From: Eurosta solidaginis
Taxonomy: Eukaryota; Arthropoda; Insecta; Diptera; Tephritidae
Direction of reading: 5' to 3'
DNA: 64,000 bases
NCBI RefSeq assembly: GCF_040869045.1
Contig: NC_090319.1
Span: forward strand, 54,532,779 to 54,596,778
Shown one piece after another: positions 33,301 through 45,300 of this stretch. Below the pieces are notes generated by a model. That model was not told the DNA's origin, did no database searches, and saw only the letters and a program-made list of their open reading frames with translations. Each line of letters opens with the position of its first letter. Position 1 is the stretch's first letter. The translations under genes and the position numbers were made by a program.

Positions 33301-36300
33301 GGTGCAAGGTTGAAGCATCTGAAAAATTAGAGGCAAAGATAACGATGGAGAATATACAACGACAGGCGACCTTGTATGTTGTAGAAGATAAGTTGCTACC
33401 TGATGACGTTTTATTGGGTCGCGATATACTACAAGAATATGGCTATCGTCTAGTTGTTCATGACGGAGTCTATCATATCAACGAAAGCGATTATAATTTT
33501 AATATATCGAACGATTTATACATTGAAGAGCGTGGTAAGGTGCTAGATCTTTTACTAATGTTTAAGTTTTGTTTTGCAGAAGACATTTGTGACATTGGGC
33601 GAGTCAAGGGTACTGAGATGTCAATTCAGGTTACGACAGATAAACCGATTATTGGAAAGCGATACCAGGTTCCGTTTTCGCAGCGTCCAATCTTGTCGGG
33701 TATAGTTCGTAAACTACTGGATTGTGGTATCATACGGAAAAGCGATTCACCGAATGATGCATCAGTATTGCTGATAAAAAAGAGCAACGGGGAAAGTCTA
33801 ATGTGTGTCGACTTCCGAAGTCTCAACGAAGTTACGGTCAAGAAAAATTATATCATGCCAGTGGTAGAGGAACAACTTTCACGTTTAGCAGGAAATAAGT
33901 TTTTTACCACTTTTGACATGACGTCAGGCTATTATCAGGTTCCATTGGCGGAGGAATCTAAGAAGTATACGGCATTTTTGACACCAGAGGGTCTTTTTGA
34001 ACATAATGTGATGCCCTTCGGGTTGGTCAATGCGCCGATGGTCTTCAAAGAAGTCATCGTTAACGTTATAAAGACGATGAAGCATCCAGATAAGGTCATC
34101 AATTACGTCGACGAGGTTTTTATTGCAACCAAATCTGTCAATGAAGGTTTAGAGGTTTTGCCCGATTTTTTGACAGCAGTTAAACGTCACGGCCTTACGC
34201 TGAGGCCAACAAAAAGTACATTTCTGGCAGAGGAAGTCCAATTTCTGGGACATGTTATCAATCGTGAAGGTATACGACCAGGTGAATGTAAGACAAAAGT
34301 TATCGAGGAGTTTCCGGTTCCGTCTACGGCAACAGAGGTGCGAAAATTTTTGGGTATAACAGGATACTTCCCTAAATTTGTAAAGAACTATGGTGTTGTA
34401 GCACGACCGCTTACAGCATTGTTACGTAAAGGTGCAATTTTCGAATGGACAAATTTGCAACGAGATGCTTTTGAGGCACTTAAGGGCGCTATTACCACAA
34501 AACCGGTTTTAGTCATGTACGATGAGACAAAAACGCATGAAGTGCATACAGATACCAGTTCTAAGGGTCTGTCTGGTGCGCTTATGCAACGTGAAAAAGA
34601 TGGGCTGAAGCCTGTATTTTACTTTAGCAGGCAATGTAATGATGCCGAACGTAATTATGCGAGCCATGAATTGGAAGTTTTGGCGATTGTCGAAACATTG
34701 CAGCGATATAGAATGTATTTGATGGGAAAACATTTTAAAGTGCTAACAGATTGTAATGCGGTGGCAGCAACGAAAGCAACTACGGCGCTATTGCCTCGTA
34801 TAGCTAGATGGTGGCTCAAATTGAAAGAATTTGATTTTGAGTGTGAGCATCGTCCAGGAGCGAATAACGAAGTGGCGGACGGGTTGAGCCGATGTCCAAC
34901 TCTTCCATCAACTTCCCCCTGTGGGTTAGGGGTTAGAATATGCCCACGGTAGGTATACCGGTCGTAAAAGGCGACCATAATACCATGGGTACCCAATCCA
35001 TGAGTAAGGTGTTTTACTCGAAAGGTAGCAGGGTGGACGCGGTGTATCACCCTGTGGGACCCTAGGCAAGGTCTTTATAAAAACTGCTACCGCGGGAGCA
35101 GGAGAAGCCAGTGTGATCTGGTGCACTGCATCAAACGATGCTTTGTACTCAGGTCTCACCTCCTGTCCTGGGATGGCCCCCTTGTGGGAGCATCGCCGTG
35201 GCTGTGGTTTCAAATAGAGTTCACTTATGACACACGCTCTGAGTAGACTTGTTTTCCCTTGGGGCGTGCAAACCCAAGGGAATTCGGTCTCATGCTAGCC
35301 ACGGCAGTCCCAATTTCATTGAGAAACTGACCCTGAGGGGCAGATGATAGGTTGGTCACATCCCTTAATTTGTGACAAAATGCTGCAAATAAGTTGACGA
35401 AAGATGGTGAAGGAACGCGTGTCTATCGTCAGCCGAAAAACAATCGATAATTGTACGAGTGGGCCGGTGCTTATCTCGTCTTTTGAGATGTTTGAGGCTG
35501 CTTTAGACTGCGTAAGCGAATAGGAGGCGTTCGCTGTGTGGATGACCACATCCTATATGTGGTAGATTTGACGTTGTCAAATCACTGCAGTGTGGCGGAC
35601 TGCAGTGCAAGGATGTTGCTGGGGCAGGTACTCGGTACTTACAGGTCTGTGAGCGGAAAAGGTTGGACACATCCCTTAATTGTGGTAGGAGTTTATTTGG
35701 AGGCAAATCGGTGCATAATTGTTGCGTAATTGAGTGGAAATTGGAGCGAAATTAGTAGCAAAAATGGAAGCCAATAGTAGACAATATGGCACACAATGTT
35801 TGTCAACGTAGTGTGGCCTCAAGCGATGTCGGGGGGCATTGTTGAGGCGGGCACTCGGCACTCACAGGTCTGTGTGCGGAAAAGGTTGGTCACATCCCTT
35901 GATTTTAATTGTGATGGAGTTTTAAGACGGAGCATAAATGGATGCCAAGCTCACTTTGTTTGTCAACGTAGTGCGGCCCTTTAAGCAATATCTAAGCAAA
36001 ACCAAGCTCCGTCGTTAACAATGTATTTATACATTGTTGTAACACTGCAGAACAGAAAAGGTTGGTCACATTCCTAAATTGCGGCAAAACACAATATCTC
36101 AATCTGGTTAACTTGTTAATCAGATATCGAGATATCAAAATCAATGAAAGAGGGACTCTGAGGCAAGCACGGAACTCGCGGTGGAGTTGCTGTGCAACCG
36201 GGTGCCATTACCCGAAAATGGAAGAGGATGGATAGTCCTCCTCGGCCAAACCAAGGCTGGTTGACTTGAACACCCCAGCTCACCGATTTGGTACCAACTT

Positions 36301-39300
36301 GTTGGGCCGAAGATCAACGGACATTGATCTGTGCTTTACACCGGAGGTAAGTCTTCACGACAGGGACTCCCGTAATACACGTTCTTTCTTCCATCAACTG
36401 AACCGATGACGGTTGCCGATACAGTGTACGCTGTTACTACCATTTCGGAAGATTGGGTAGCAACGATGCAACGGCAAGACGACAAGCTAAAGCAGATTAT
36501 AGAAATCATCAACGGCAATGATGGGTTGAACGCAAAACAAATTAGAAGTGACTATGTGATACACGGGCATCGATTGTATTGTAAGATGGGTAATAACAAA
36601 CGATTGGTGGTTCCACAAGCTGTGAGGTGGCGATTACCAAGGGCATGTCACGACGAAGCAGGGCATTTTGGTGTGGACAAAACTGTTGAACGCATATCAA
36701 AAGATTTTTGGTTTGCCCGAATGTGACCATATGTAAAGTCGTACATTGAATCTTGTCCAGACTGCTGTTTGAACAAGGTGCGCGGAGGGAAACGAGAGGC
36801 ACAACTACATGTCGGGGAAGTGGTACCCATTCCGTTCAGAACTATACATCTTGATCATTTGGGACCATTTGTGCGAAGCAAGCATGGCAAGTACTATATT
36901 TTGGTTATCGTATGCGCGTTTACGAAATATGTTGTGTTGAAAGCGTTAAGCAACACAAAAACAAATCCAGTATTGAATGTTATGAAAGACTACATGACCG
37001 GCTATGGGCGTCCACAATGCGTGGTCACTGACAGAGGGACAGCTTTTACGTCCAAAGAATTTGAAAAGTTTATGGCGGATCATGACATTCAACATGTGAA
37101 GACGGCAGTGCGAAGTCCTAGAGCCAATGGACAAGCCGAACGTATAAACGGTACGGTGCTAGCATCACTTAAGTGTAGCACTAAGAATGACAAAGAATGG
37201 GACGAGGCTTTGCCACAGCTGCAATGGCAGTTAAATTCGCAAACTAACGCTACGACTAGGCAGAGTCCTAACAGCTTGGTATTCAACTATAAGCTGAAAG
37301 ATGTTACAACAAATCGGTTAATACAAGCTGTGCAAGACGAAGATGAGTCTGAAATTACGTGTGACGACTTTCGAACACAAGCAGTAGGGGAACGAATACA
37401 GCAAGAGCGGCTTAAATGGAAGCAGCGTTTTGATGCGCAACATCGTGCACCGAAGCCGTATAACGGAGGTGATTTGGTATTAATCACTCATGTCCCTTCT
37501 CCTACAGGTATGTCTCATAAATTAGAGCCAGCATATAAAGGACCATACATCGTGACGAAAGTCCTTCCACATGACCGTTATTTGGTGGAAGATTTACCAG
37601 ACCTACCGAGGAGTCGCAAAAGGTATTCCGGGGTGTTTACCAATGACAATATGAAACCGTGGTGCACCTTAGGGGTATAAGATTGCGACGAGACAAATTC
37701 AATTGTCAACGATGCATCAGGAACGGCCGAGCTGTAAAGTTATTTGGCAACCCTTTTAGCAGATGAGAAGTACGATCGAATGACAAAGCAAAGGGAGTAG
37801 AAAAGCATCAGCGGGAGCGAACGGACGTTAATTCAGAACTCTTAACAATTATTCATTTTTACAATTAAATCTTTACTGTTTTATTTTTTATTATCATTCA
37901 ATAAATAAACTTAAATTACAACTTAATCGTTGTGAAAGTATTACTCATTCTATCAAACGGCCATCCCGATACAATTCTGAACTAGTTTTCGTTTAAAAGA
38001 AGCAAAAAGGATACAGCGGCTAACACCAATGACCTTGAGCGGTAATAATGCAGTTTTCCTCCAGATATGGGGATTTCCCTACTGTTTATTTTATAATAAA
38101 GATATAACAGAACAATATATAAACATAAACACACAAGTGCCATTGTACTAAAAAGCGTTGTTACAAAAAAAGGGCAGGGTTATTAACGAAATTTTCCAAC
38201 TTTTACTAGAAATAGCTTATTACCTGCATCTACGCAATTTTACAAAATCTTTGATATAAAAGAAGCCGATTTAGTCTATTTTTACTGAAAATATTTCCTG
38301 TTACAAGGAATACATGTTAGAGGTTTATGCCGATCACTGTATCGGCGGCGACGGCGTAGGCTCTATAATATACCGGCGGCGGCGGCGTGGACGGTGCCGT
38401 CGTACGCCGGTGTTATTACTTCAAAAAGCTTGATTTTTCTATTCAAAAAACTAATATTTAGGAAAGGTTTTGTTTGTATGTATTTACGGAAATCAACGTT
38501 TTGGATCCTTGCGGAGGGATTGTCCCTCGTTCATTTACTCCAGAGAGGCTTCGCACCTAACCCCGGTTGTTGTTGTTGTTGTTGTAGCAATGCTCGCCCC
38601 ACCTAATAGCCGCGACCGATCACAAATTGTCATCAATATCCTCTAACGGGAGTCCAAGGAAACTTGCCGTTTCAACAGGGGTGGACCATAAGGAAAGGGG
38701 TGTTAGAGGCGTTGGTTCCACATTACAATTAAAGAGATGATTGGTGTCATGTGGGGACACATTGCAAGCGGGGCATAAATTTTGTATGTCGGGGTTGATT
38801 CTGGATAGGTAAGAGTTTAACCTGTTACAGTATCCAGAACGAAGTTGAGCAAGAGTGACACGCGTTTCCCTGGGGAGTATGCGTTCCTCTTCCGCGAGTT
38901 CTGGATATTTTTCTTCAAGTACTGGATTCACCGGGCAATTCCCGACATAAAGGTCCGACGCCTGTCTATGGAGTTCACCAAGGACCTGCTTGTGTTTTTT
39001 CGCTTCATACGGCTGGGTTCTCAGGTGCCGTATTTCCTCAAAATGCTTAAGGAGATGACTCCTTAGGCCCCTATGCGGTGCTGGTTCGTCAATCAGATGT
39101 CTGTTGGGATGCCCAGGTTTCTGGGTATTCAACAGAAACTGTTTGGTCAGCATCTCATTTCTCTCCCTGATGAGGAGTATTCTCGCCTCATTATGCAGAT
39201 GGTGTTCTGGGGACCTAAGAAGACAGCTCGTGGCGATTCTGAGAGCAGTATTTTGGCAGGCCTGTAGTTTCTTCCAGTGGGTAGTTTTTAGGCTTGGCGA

Positions 39301-42300
39301 CCATATGGGTGACGCGTAGCACGTAATCGGCTGGCTAATTGCTTTGTATGTGGTCATGAGCGTTTCTTTATCTTTTCCCCAGGTACTGCCAGCAAGGGAT
39401 TTGAGGATTTTATTACGGCTCTGAATTCTCGGAACAATTGCGGTTGCGTGCGCACCAAAATGTAGATCCTGATCAAACGTCACATCCAAGATTTTGGGGT
39501 GTAGGACAGTCGGTAGCGTAGTGCCATCGACGTGGATGTTCAATATGGTCGACATTTGGGGCGTCCATGTTGTAAATAAGGTCGCGGAAGATTTAGTCGG
39601 TGACAATGCCAGGTTTCGCGAGGCGAAAAAACTGGAGAGATCAGGGAGATAGCCGTTTATTTTATTGCATAGCTCATCGATCTCTGGGCCTGGGCCTGTG
39701 GCCATTATTGTGCAGTCATCGGCGTAGGAAACGATTGTGACTCCTTCCGGTGGTGAAGGTAGCTTGGATATGTAGAAATTAAACAAAAGTGGGGATAGGA
39801 CACCACCCTGTGGCACCCCTTGTTTAATTCTCCTTGGTTTTGATGTTTCGTTTCTGAATTGCACCGATGCCTGCCGACCACCCAGATAATTTGCGGTCCA
39901 CCTTTTAAGACATGGGGGAAGGGTAGACCCTTCCAGGTCTTGCAGTAACGAGCCATGGTTGACCGTATCAAAGGCTTTTGATAGGTCTAGCGCTACGAGT
40001 ACTGTTCTATGGTGGGGGTATTGATTCAAACCGCAATTTATCTGGGTGCCAATGACATTTAGCGCGGAGGTAGTGCTATGGAGTTTTCTGAAGCCATGCT
40101 GATGAGGGGCTAGCTGTAAATGTGCTTGGAAATAAGGGAGCAAAATGGCTTCAAGCGTCTTTGCCACTGGCGATAGGAAAGATATCGGACGATATGACTC
40201 ACCTATGTTAGCTGGTTTCCCAGGCTTTAGTAGCGGGACCACCTTGGCCATTTTCCATTTCTCGGGTATGACAAAGGTGGAAAGAGACAGGTTGAAGACA
40301 TGCGCTAAATATTTGAAACCCTCTTCCCTAGGTTTTTAAGCATCGGCATGGCTATGCCGTCTGGGCCTACTGCTTTGGATGGTTTAGCGCGACCAATGGC
40401 GTCCTCAACCTCTCTAGCGGTGATGGTGATTGCTGACGCGCTGAATTTGTGTTTATGTGCGTGTCTATTGGCTCTCCGTCTATCTGTGTCAACCGTAGGA
40501 TGCATTATATATTGTCGGCAGAAAGCGCTCGCGCATTTTTTCGCATCCGACAGCACCTTATCGCCAAAGGCGATGGAAACTTTGTCTTTCTGCTTAGTCG
40601 GATTCGATAGGGACTTTACGGTGGACCAAAGTTTACCTACACCGGTAGAGAGGTTACAACCTCTTAGGTGCTCTTCCCATTTCGCCCGCTTGTGTTCGTC
40701 CACAAGCAATCTGATGCGTTGGTTTATATCCCTTATTTGGGGGTCGCCTGGATCAAGCTGTCTTATAAGGTCGCGTTCCCTCGCTAAGCTCGCGGCCTCC
40801 GCCGGGAAGTGGGCCGGATTTCGGGAATTCTCCCGGCGGGAATGAAATGTGCCGAGGCAGGATTCAATGACCTTACGGAAGGCACGCTCCCCTTGGCGGG
40901 CATCAGTCGGGATAGGGAGGGCAGCAAAGGTGCTGTCTGTTGCAGATTTATATTCTTCCCACTTTCCTTTTTTGTAGTATATGAACGTGCGTTTTTCGGT
41001 GACGATGAAGTCGGCGGTACGCTCGAACGAAATAAGTATGGACAGGTGGTCGGATGCCAATGTTACCATCGGCTGCCAGTTGACGCAGTTTACGAGTTCT
41101 GCGCTCACGATTGAGATATCTGGCGAGCTATGACAGCTTCCTACCATACGTGTGGGGGCGTCTCCGTTTATTGTGCAGAACGTCGTTTCTTCTATTTGAT
41201 CCGCCAACATCTCACCCCTACTGTCCGCCCGCAAGTTTGAATGCCATAGGTCGTGATGGGCATTGAAATCGCCTAAGATAATGCGATTGTTGCCAGTGAG
41301 TAAGGCCTCGATGTTAGGGCGGTATCCACTGGGGCAACAGGTGACAGGAGGGATGTAGATGTTGATGATTTCTAGATTTGCATCGCCTGACCGAACAGAT
41401 AGGCCTTGACGTTCTAAGACATTATCCCTGCGGTCGATGTCAGGATCAAATATATAATATTGCACAGAGTGGTGTATAATAAACGTGAGGCCGCCTCCAT
41501 ATCCGCTCTCGGGGCCTTTCCTGTGGACATTATACCCAGAGCAGGTCTGCAATGCAGATCTTGCTTTGAGTTTAGTCTCTTGAATCGCAGCAATGCGGAT
41601 GTTGTGCCGCTTCATGAAATCGACTATCTCCGCAATCTTCCCAGTTAGTCCATTACAGTATAACTGCAGAATTCTGAAGTGCATGAGGGGTGACGCCGCC
41701 ACTCTAGGGGTAAGTGACGGGTGACTACGCCTAGGTTGTGGAAGGCCAGGACGCAATTGCTGTTGTGGCCTTGGGACTGGGCGCCCTTGGGCAAGCATTG
41801 GGGTACCCGGATGATTTGGGTTTGCGACCTGGCAACATGGCGCGATGAAACCCGTCGAGGGGTTGCCGTCGCGGAGACCAGCACATCTAGGAAAGTGGCA
41901 CCACCCAAGGCAGGAGCTGCATTGAGCGGATGTCGCAAACCTATATATTCTGTGCTGGCAGACGGTGCAAACGGAGGTAGGGACTAAGAGTCTGTTTCCC
42001 TGACCTGCACGATTGCTGCCAGAAAAGGGGGGGGGGGGGGAAGAAGACGGGGGCAGGGGCTGATGCTCAGCATTGCTACCAGCTCTACTACGAAGGTAGT
42101 AGTTATGAGTGGTATCAGCTGTTTGAGTTGTTGGCGCCGTGGGGCGCGAGCAGCAGCGGGTACTTGTTGTGGCTGCTGAGCAGCGAGGCTGCTGGAAAAT
42201 AGTGGGGGGCGCTTAGGCGTAGACTACGGGACGCCCTTGGGCGTGAGCAGCAAGGAGCCACAAAAGATTTATAAAAGTTACGTGGACGTCGGGTTTTGGG

Positions 42301-45300
42301 ATCAAGCCCAGAACAACCTGTCCGATGCAACCATCCCTTGCACGAGACACACTGAACAGAGTATGACCGTCCTAAAAAGATTCTTTTCTGGCAAATGCAG
42401 CAAAACCATTTCTCAGGACCGGGGTCAGGAGACGGACCCGGATTGGGTTCGATACCTTCCCGGAGTAAGAGAGTATGTAGCAGTCCTGCTGCAAGGAGCT
42501 GCTGGGAGGATGACAATTTGTGGGAGGGACGAAACAAATTAAATTGGGTCACACTGAGATGACAGTCCTTGGTCGGGAAAAATCCCGAGTCGCTCCGGTA
42601 CATAGAACCGACTGCTTTGGGAAGCGACCTAACCCCGGTCTTTGGAATTGGTACTCCTGCGTCTGCTGAAAAGAAATAGAGATACATAAAATGGTCACAC
42701 CTTTGTCTGTATATCTCGTGCAATGCGTAGTTTCACCTGGGGTTAACTCCTAATAATCGTCGCGGACACAATTTCTTTAAATCATTTGTGGCTCCTTGGC
42801 CACACGCATAAAGGCGACTTACGGTTGCTATTAATGGTCTATTAATACTCATGACTCTCGTGGCACAGGGCTCTTCCAGTTTTTTCGGCTGTTTTTAAGA
42901 GCTATAATTCCCGATGTGCGAACAGTAGCAATCCTGACCACGTCGACGCCACTTTCCTAGAAGCTCTGGGTGTAGCTCCGAAGACTTTCTAACGGATGTT
43001 TTTGTCGCGTTATGCTGCCGAGCTACACCAGAGAAACATTTTGAAACGTTACGAAGTGACTATTCGGTCAAGGATGCCGCCCCCGAAATCATAAGCAGTC
43101 TAAGTGGATTCATTGCGTAACTCATGGGTGAAAATCGTATAATCCTCGGCTGATATACATAATTAAAATTTTAAAAGGACCCTGGATAAAGTTTTTAAAA
43201 TATAGACCAAAGTTTGCAGACGTTTGTGTTCACAACATTGATTTCAATAGTTTTCGTGAATCAAAACGATATTTTAGAATGAAAGTCGACCGATTTTAAG
43301 TTTAAAGATGTTAACTGCTGTTTTCCGGCCTTATGATATAAGAGCTCATTATGGATGACCGCGTAGCTTCTGTTTTCAGACTAGTTCGACTGTCCACTAC
43401 GTTAGGGTAGTAGCACACACGGTCATTATTTCGACTGTCTTGGGAAAGCTTTTGGTTGACCACTTTGAGTGTTCTTGCTAAGGACAAAACCTCACCTGGT
43501 AAATACATATATGTGTCTACGTATTCACATTTGTAAAAGGAGCCGTAACGTGTAGTTGATATTTAAACTTGGTTGATAGGCTATAATCAATGTGATTCAA
43601 TCCAAGCGACTAGGTTTGGATATGGCCGCCAACTTTATGTCAAACCGGGAGACTTGGGTGTTGAAGGATGAAGTGTGAAAATTTAAATTAACATTTCAGA
43701 CGCTATTGTATAGTTTAGCAAATAAACAACAGATTTTTTAATGTAAGCCCAAATGATTTTTCAAAACCTTCTCATACGTACATATATCCTCAACTTAAGT
43801 ATGAGGTAAGAATCATTTCAAAGGAGTGTTTATGCCCCTAGAATCTACTAAAGGATGTTGCATCACTGATTTGGCTTTCTTTCAGCCAATCGCAATATAA
43901 ATTTTTTTAAAATTTCGGCACCTTTTTTGTTTTTTTTGTTAACAACTTGAGGACAATTTGAAACGTTTTGGGTAATTTTATTTTAATTCATTGTCCATTA
44001 TTTTTTGGAAAAAATATGCAAAGTAAGCATATAAATTTATTATATAACTTTTTTTTAGTGTTTTGTTTTAACAACTTGGTGAAATGGGTGATGCAAAATT
44101 TAAATTTTTTCCCATTTCTTGTTATAATGGCACAAAATGCGATTGGTACAAAACTATTTTTCGCAAAGATTTAACTTATTATTTATGCCTATGACTCTTT
44201 TTAAAGTCATTTATATAAAAGTGGGCGTGGTCCTTAACCAATCTTATCCATTTTTACTAGAAAAATTTCCTGTTATAAGGAAAATATGTATCCCCAATTT
44301 TATTACGATCCGCTAATTTTTATTCGAGTTATGGCTCCCGAAACATTAAAAATTGCTTAGATAAAAAGGGAGCGGTGCCACACCCATTTTCAAAATTTAT
44401 AGTGTTTTCAAATTTAATGTTATAATTCAATTTAGAAAGTAAAATTCTATTGATACAAAGCTCTTTTTCGCTAAGATATAGCTTATTATTTTCGTCTACG
44501 ACCCTTTTAAAAATCATTTATATAAAAATGGGCGTGGTCTTTAACCGATCTCGTCCATTTTTTCTAGAAATATATCATGCTATAGGGAAAACTTGTGCAC
44601 CCAATTTTATTACGATCCGTTAATTTTTCTTCGAGTTATGGCTCCCGAAACATAGAAAATTGTTTAGTCATAAAAGGGGCAGTGCCATGCCCATTTTTTT
44701 AAATTTGAAGTTCCTTTGAAGTCATGGTTGGAAGCTCTCGCATTGTTGTTGTTGTTGTAGCGATAAGGTTGCTCCCCGAAGGCTTTGGGGAGTGTTATCG
44801 ATGTGATGGTCCTTTGCCGGATGCAGATCCGGTACGCTCTGGTACCACAGCACCAATAAGGTGCTAGCCCGACCATCTCGGGAACGATTTATGTGGCCAC
44901 ATTAAACCTTCAGGCCATCCCCTCCCTCCCCACCCCCAAGATCCATGAGGAGCTTGGGGTCGCCAGAGCCTCGTCTGTTAGTGAAACAGGATTCGCCGCG
45001 GATAGGTGAGGTTGACAATTGGATTTGGAGAAGCTATATATTGCGCTGGCAACCTGAAGGGTTGCGCTACACACCCCTTGAATCTGGTATTTTAGTCGCC
45101 TCTTACGACAGGCATACCTACCGCGGGTATATTCTGACCCCCTTACCCGCTGGGGTATTATTTACCCAGTATATTATATTATGACTCCCAACAATGTACG
45201 CATAAAGATCTTCATAACGAGACATCTGGTGGAAGCCGAGCGTCACCAATGTGTACCACGCCTTACAAGGCTGCAACAATAACAACGTCTTAGAGGAGAG

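Larger units (their letters stand above)
31184..37971 (+). mobile_element. Ty3/gypsy-type LTR retrotransposon, decayed and interrupted
   Basis: Two 239-bp LTRs (31184-31422, 37733-37971) flank a gag-pol region, and a 4-bp target duplication CAAT flanks the whole (31180-31183, 37972-37975). The LTRs differ at only a few positions. The domain order is capsid-like, two CCHC knuckles, protease, RT, RNase H, integrase, which is the gypsy order; there is no envelope-like frame. The pol is split by a 1.47-kb retroelement and nonsense codons, so this copy is dead. It lies in sense opposite to KRTCAP2, inside its intron. Confidence 0.93.
38567..42626 (-). mobile_element. Jockey/CR1-group LINE, copy A
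   Basis: A 4.06-kb minus-strand element ends in GCTACAACAACAACAACAAC and is flanked by the 12-bp duplication ACCTAACCCCGG (38555-38566, 42627-42638). ORF1 (PHD-like) is open; ORF2 has a one-base deletion. It is very similar to copy B at 51703-55755. It sits in the KRTCAP2 intron in the same sense as that gene, and inside an older copy of its own family. Confidence 0.92.
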
